Shown here in pieces: positions 58,629 to 64,000 of a stretch of DNA of 64,000 bases (position 1 is the first letter of the stretch; every line of letters starts with the position of its first letter). The notes beneath the pieces were generated by a model. That model was not told where the DNA came from, ran no database searches, and saw only the letters and a list, made by a program, of their open reading frames with translations. The stretch comes from Triplophysa rosa (taxonomy: Eukaryota > Chordata > Actinopteri > Cypriniformes > Nemacheilidae): assembly GCF_024868665.1 (NCBI RefSeq), contig NC_079908.1, forward strand, positions 5,792,466 through 5,856,465, written 5' to 3'. The translations under genes and the position numbers were made by a program.

Positions 58629-59085
58629 GAAGAGGAAAATGTTTTTCAATCAGATTTTGTAACAAAACCCAATAGCGCGATAATACTGTATATCATGATA
58701 AAAGGTTCAGCAATTATCAGGATATGTAAAAATGATACTATCACATGCCTAACGTCTTCAGTGTCATATTAAAAACTACTTGAAAATAAATTTGACTTTT
58801 TACTTTCTTAACACACTTTTACTAGACTTTAATATTTTTCTTGTTGAATATGTTGAACACAGCAAATAAAAGGGTTGCAAATGCTCACATTTAAGGTCGA
58901 TATGGTGCTCTTGAGCTTTACGTACATCGTAAATCCCGAAATGAATGATTGTTTGACTGATGTTTGCACAGTAACTGTATTTAACTTGCTTGTGGTGTGG
59001 AACAGCGTGTTATTAAACTGATTACACACATTATCACACACCGTTCGCCAACATACACAACCCCTCCTCTGGAATGAGTTCAAAT

Positions 59086-59086
<1 letters not shown>
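58629..59086. other. dach2 intron 1 spacer
   Basis: Nothing recognised. Confidence 0.35.

Positions 59087-59123
<37 letters not shown>
59087..59123. repeat. (AC)n microsatellite
   Basis: About 18 AC units. Confidence 0.96.
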
Positions 59124-59125
<2 letters not shown>

Positions 59126-59163
59126 ACAAGTCATTTCAAAGCCTGACAGGTACAATCTACTAT

Positions 59164-59467
59164 TTTAAAGTTCACCTAAAAATTGAATTATATTTATATA
59201 TAATTATTAATTTATTAACCCTCATGTGATTCAAAACCTGTATGACTTTTTTTTCTGCAGCGCACAAAAGAAGATATTTTGAAGAATGTTGGTAACCGAA
59301 CAACACTGACCCCATTGACTTCCATTGTATGAACAAAAAACCACTGGCACATTTCTCAAAACATCTTCTATTGTGTTCCACAGAAAAAAAGTCATACAGG
59401 TTTAGAATGACATGAGGATGAATAAATGATGACAGAATTTTTATTCTTGGATGAATTGTCCCTTTAA
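59164..59467. mobile_element. Angel-type miniature element
   Basis: TTAAAGTTCACCTAAAAATTG at left (the first bases after TTAA are lost) and GGATGAATTGTCCCTTTAA at right. Core GAAGATATTTTGAAGAATG is intact. Confidence 0.68.
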
Positions 59468-62400
59468 CTTCACGTGCTTAATGTGCATTAAAAGAGTATT
59501 AATTATAATTTCACGTTGCCCTTTTTCTGTTTTCTTTCATGTGGTGATCCATCCATGTTCTTGGTTGCTCATAACAGGTAAGCACAAACACACCTCTCTC
59601 TCTATCTCTCACTCTCTCTATCTTGCTCTCCCTTTAAGATGCATTTCCTTTCCAGATAGTATCTGGATGTTATTGTGCTGGATTACACCTTGCATTCTAA
59701 TGCACCTCCGGCGTTATCGGATAAAGATCTTGCAATGCAAAAATAACAGTTTGCGTTAACAGAAAATGATCTTAAATTAAAAAAAAACATTGACAGTAAT
59801 TTTTAACGTTTCTCATCGCAGAATGCTGATAGAGATTACAAGTGAATTTGTAAAAACAGCCTGGGAAGGAGATGTGAATGAGGATTTAAAGAACAAGAAG
59901 TTCCAAGCGTAGTCGAGTGCATTATAATGAAATGAGCATAGATCATTAAATCGGGTTGCCAGATCACAAGACCGCAATGTGTGTTGTGTTCGCGCTACAA
60001 AAGCACAAATAAAAACTAAAAAAGCCATGAACCAGAAAGACCGCACTTGGTGGAAAATAGTGCACCGTGGAAAATGCGTAACCAGTCTGTCAAGGTGATG
60101 AATAATGAGTATTTGTAGCACAACCTCATTATGCAGTATTTTACTCGCACAAGTATATACAGATGAAGAAAACATTCACACCTTACAACTGCCATCAGAC
60201 GCATCCCCGACCGCTTCCGAATGCGGTTTCAGTATCCAATCACTTCTTGGATACCGCTACTCGAGTGCATTACACCTGTCTTTTAATGTGGTCAAGTGTT
60301 ATCCGATTGTAATCCGATCACCAAAAAACACGTTAATGCCCCGACGCACTCGATTTACAGCAGATCCACAACCACACGTCTCAGACATCAAAGGTCTAGT
60401 CACATTCAACAACGACACCTCGCACGACCAGACTTGCCGAGACATTCTCCAATCCCGTAATAAGAGGAATGAAGAATGAGACGAAGACAAGGTCACGGTG
60501 TCACAGCTTGAAAAACGCGCCATTGATAGGGGTTAAAAGAAACGTCCACTTCACAAGCACATACACAGTCCTGAGAGGTGCGTGAGCAGCGCTCCTTTTT
60601 TTAGAAACCGGTGCCACGTAGCATTTCTTCCCCCAGGCCTCCAGCGGCAGATAATGCATGCTATGACATTTGGTCCGGCTTAATACACCTCTTTGTCACA
60701 ATCGCGGGCGTAATTGTCTTCTATAGAAAGGCATGCTTTTAATTAAAGTGAGTGGTAGGCTCTGACAGAAATGATTTATTTCACGCGCCTTGCCGTCAGG
60801 TCACACGCGCGCCAACACACGCACCTCCGACTGTCTCCACGCACGGGGCAAATTAATTACAGCAAATCAAATTAAACAACGCCACCAAATCACACTGTCT
60901 ATCTGCGAGTCGCACGGCCCCAACAAGAAGTTTATTAAAAAGAAGGAGGTAGAACGAGTGGGAGAATGGAGCGTGGAAGAGGAGCGGCAACGGTTGGCTG
61001 GAGAGGGCGACTCAATTAGGGAATTAACGCGTCGTGTTTGGAAAGGAAAATCTTTTTCCTGCTTTTGAGGTTAGGAGGAATCTTACTTGAAGACTCTCCA
61101 ACTGTGTTTTTCTTTGATTACCCACAATCCCTTGCGTAAGTGTTCACATTAAATGGTTTTTATTCAGAAAGCGAGCGTCCCATGTACTTTTCCTCTTTCT
61201 CAAATAACATTATTGAAATTGATTAGACGTAAGAGATGCAGTGAAGCTGACCAAATGTTTAATTGTCTTAAGGGACCTGAATTAGTCGAGTTCCTTCCCA
61301 TAGCTTTGTCTCGGATCGATCTCAGGAAAAAGACCTTGCATTCATTCCTTCAGGCTTAAATATACCTGTTTCTCATCATCTGTGTTCGAGGGCAGAACAA
61401 TTGCGCTCCTAAACAATAGCCGTTCTGCGCTCCAAGTGCACCGCATTTGAAAACATCCTGTTATTCCTCTCAATGTTATAAAAGTTAATTAATTGTCCCA
61501 TCCTGTGTGCTCGGGAGGCACAAACGCAGGGATCAGAAAAAGCAGTTAAAGTACTGCGGAGACGCATTAGGAAAACAAACAGCGAACTGTAATCGGAGGT
61601 CGAGCTGTTTGTACGTTGGGTTTGGGTGATTGCTTACTACAGCAATAAAAGAAATTCAATTGAATTACAAAGGAAAGTGATCCAAGTCTTTGTTTTGCAA
61701 GTATTTCGCATTAGAAAAGCTCTCGGTTGTATTTCGTTTAGTTTGCGACTGTTTTATGGGAAATTCCTGAGGAGAAATAAAATATTTGCACTGTTTGATG
61801 TTGACACACAGTAAAGATTTAGAGCTATTGCATGTTTGTGAACAGCATAACTCTGATAATTTGGTTTTAAAATAATCTGATTTGGCGTTTGACTGCTGAA
61901 AATAATCTTTTCTCTCGTCATTTAACCTCACCGGAGTCCAAGAGAACCAGTCGAGGTCTCGTTTGTGAAATTTAGGTCTCTAAAGCTTTATGGCTCACTA
62001 ACAAAGTGGGAATAATTAACGCTCGTGTATTTTAGTTTTTTACTCCACTTGATTCCAATTAAATGAAAAAGTCACTTGTGGGACGATATACGATATAAAT
62101 TGAAGCAATATAACTTCATTAAAGCGATATAACCTCGCATTAATCTAACTTTAAGCCCAAAATACCCATACGTTAAGCAAGTCTCGGGAGCTTGTTGCTG
62201 GCAACACAGCAACAATAACACGGACAATTAAACCGTACAAGCCGGTATCGAGATGAATCTATTTTTATACCCATGAACGTATGTAACGACAGTTGGCTTG
62301 TAAAACAATAAAAAGTGTGTCAATAAATTAACAAGATCACTTTAATACTGTGGATGACATCAAATGTTGTTTTTGTTTGCACGTAGCTTAGAGCTTTGCG

Positions 62401-63126
62401 AGGTTTTAAATGACTTACAGATACTATATTTGTTTCAGAACTTTCAGAGACTACGAATATAATCTTCGACCTCACTTTTAAACCGGTTGAGAAGCAATTA
62501 CCCTGTGCATGTGAATGTCACACAATTGTTTACCCACAAAATTTCATTTTAATGACATCTCATTTAGCAAATGCACTGTAATCTCTACCCAACACACAGT
62601 TTAGGCTCTCCAAACAAATCTCTCAACATCATCTACAAAATAATTTGGTCACAAGAATGCAAAATAATATGTTAGACGGAGATCCCCATAAAAAGACGCC
62701 ACGGACAACACGCCGCATTGTTCAATATTGACACGGGGCATTTCTGTGGAAGTTTAATCTAGAGAAGAGTTCATGACTCCCCTCACGGTGAATTTCTCTC
62801 TTGTTTCTTGTTGCTGTACCGCGCGCACAAAATGAACGATTCTCTCTTTTGGGCCACTCCTGCGATTTTTAATTAAATAAGGGTCATGTGTATAGTCCGC
62901 CTCCCACGTTTAAAGGAATTTAATCTGGAGTCAGGACACAAGTGCGTGTGTGTGCGTCCCTCAGTCTCAGCCATGTCACTCACAGCCGTGACCCGTCATA
63001 CCCCAGGGCTGTGTGTGTCGGTGTGAATGAAGCTGTGTGTGTTTGTGTGATATTGAAAGTGAGACAGCCTTGCACCTGCACCCTTAATAAATGTAGTCAA
63101 GCGGTCTGGACATCTCTCTTATTCCC

Positions 63127-63128
<2 letters not shown>
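59468..63128. other. dach2 intron 1, candidate regulatory blocks
   Basis: The parts at 60540-61640 and 62680-63000 are complex and low in repeats (AATTAATTACAGCAAATCAA, AAAGTTAATTAATTGTCCCA, GCGATTTTTAATTAAATAAG). At 60190-60520, GCTTCCGAATGCGGTTTCAG, ATCCGATTGTAATCCGATC and similar suggest an old repeat rather than a gene, although frame 60105-60479 is open. Confidence 0.33.

Positions 63129-63184
<56 letters not shown>
63129..63184. repeat. (TG)n microsatellite
   Basis: About 28 TG units. Confidence 0.97.
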
Positions 63185-63188
<4 letters not shown>

Positions 63189-63259
63189 ACACAAACTCAA
63201 AAATCTTTGATTTGAACTGTCCCACAATAACAAAATTGGGATATGTAATAGCACTTGCT

Positions 63260-63325
63260 CTGAAAGGAATAGTTGAGCCACGAATGAAAATTCTGTCATC
63301 ATTTGCTATCTGTCATCTTTCTTTC
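63260..63325. mobile_element. Angel left-end fragment
   Basis: TGAAAGGAATAGTTGAGCCA then CGAATGAAAATTCTGTCATC matches the first part of Angel copies; the remainder is missing. Confidence 0.5.
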
Positions 63326-64000
63326 TTCAGTCAAGTGAACAGTTTTTATCTGAAAAACACCAATGAATTCTCAGAAATGTCTGCTTCTAGTTTGGCGTCA
63401 GTGTCGCTATTAACCACAGATTACGAAATTAAGTTTTATAACAGTTTTTACTTCTATATACCTTCTATTTTTAGAAGTCTCTTTGCATTGTGCAGGTGCT
63501 GTAAAATTGGAGCTTTTAAAGATTTATGCCCTTAACTTCGGCGTAAAGATTTAATTAAAAGCGAGCACCGCGAGATGCATGTAATTCAAACAAGGCAATT
63601 ATTTCAATTTTTTGCTGACGCCATTACCATAGAGACCCGTGTCATGTCAAATCCCCATACACGACTACACTTCATTTAGCTCGTAGTTTATGCTGATCAA
63701 TGGTCGGCAATTACATCTCAAACCTTTGAAAATCTTTCCAGTAGGAGAGAGACAGAGACACAGAGAGAGCATTATTGAAAACTCCTGAACAAATACTGTG
63801 TAATTGGCTCGGGCCAGCAGGGTAATTGGCTTGTTCAAAGTGGGGGGAAAAAAGAGGAGAAAAAAGCAAAGATTAACCCGGAGAGGAGAAAGTCAAGGGA
63901 AATGTTAATATTGCACTATTGCTTAAAAATTACGATGACATCAGCAGCAAAAGGAAGGTAAGGCCAGCGCGGACGGAGCGTCGACTTCAGACAGTGGCAG
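63326..64000. other. dach2 intron 1, candidate regulatory block at right edge
   Basis: The part at 63530-64000 is low-repeat and complex (CTGACGCCATTACCATAGAG, CTGTGTAATTGGCTCGGGCC, AGGGTAATTGGCTTGTTC). No exon seen before the window ends. Confidence 0.33.

Noticed and set aside
60105..60479. 124-residue frame near a repeat-like sequence
   Set aside because: The sequence has repeated ATCCGAT/ATCCAAT motifs typical of an old transposon rather than a gene.

Overview
This window is genomic DNA from a ray-finned fish, most likely a cyprinid (the carp, barb and danio group). Three things point there: spliced vertebrate genes with large introns, many copies of palindromic Angel-type miniature elements plus a V-SINE, and long AC/TG and AG microsatellites. 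Most long reading frames are shadows in repeats or chance frames. Real coding sequence totals about 1.6 kb.

Two genes were recognised by reading exons and checking splice phases. (1) chm (Rab escort protein 1, REP-1) lies on the minus strand. Its first eight coding exons are spread over positions 30936 to 8354 and encode about 371 residues, with all joins in phase. The rest of the gene should lie beyond the left edge. (2) dach2 (dachshund family corepressor) lies on the plus strand. Only its first coding exon is present (36766-37253), ending in an apparent GC splice donor. Everything to the right (37254-64000) appears to be its first intron. The two genes are head to head about 5.8 kb apart, the arrangement known for CHM and DACH2 on the human X chromosome.

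Layout: 1-8353, probable chm intron 8 with a THAP-domain DNA transposon relic, Angel elements and a hAT miniature element; 8354-16339, chm exons 8 to 3, with a dead Tc1 transposon in intron 4; 16340-21572, intron 2, packed with a 2-kb foldback element and nested hAT-like elements; 21640-30884, chm intron 1, with a TTCA-type tract, two hAT elements with clear 8-bp target duplications, a V-SINE inside an Angel element, and blocks that look like conserved noncoding DNA; 30937-36765, intergenic DNA with a recent 191-bp duplicate and both promoters; 37254-64000, dach2 intron 1, with low-repeat GC-richer blocks alternating with miniature transposons, microsatellites and two local tandem repeats.

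The likely functional theme is a regulatory block. The dach2 transcription-regulator gene has candidate enhancers in its own first intron and possibly in the introns of its bystander chm. That is inference: conservation cannot be tested here. I found no operon, CRISPR array, complete tRNA or rRNA gene, and no clear sign of an undescribed gene system. The best leads are the GC donor, the near-identical duplication, the foldback element and the shared hairpin module.
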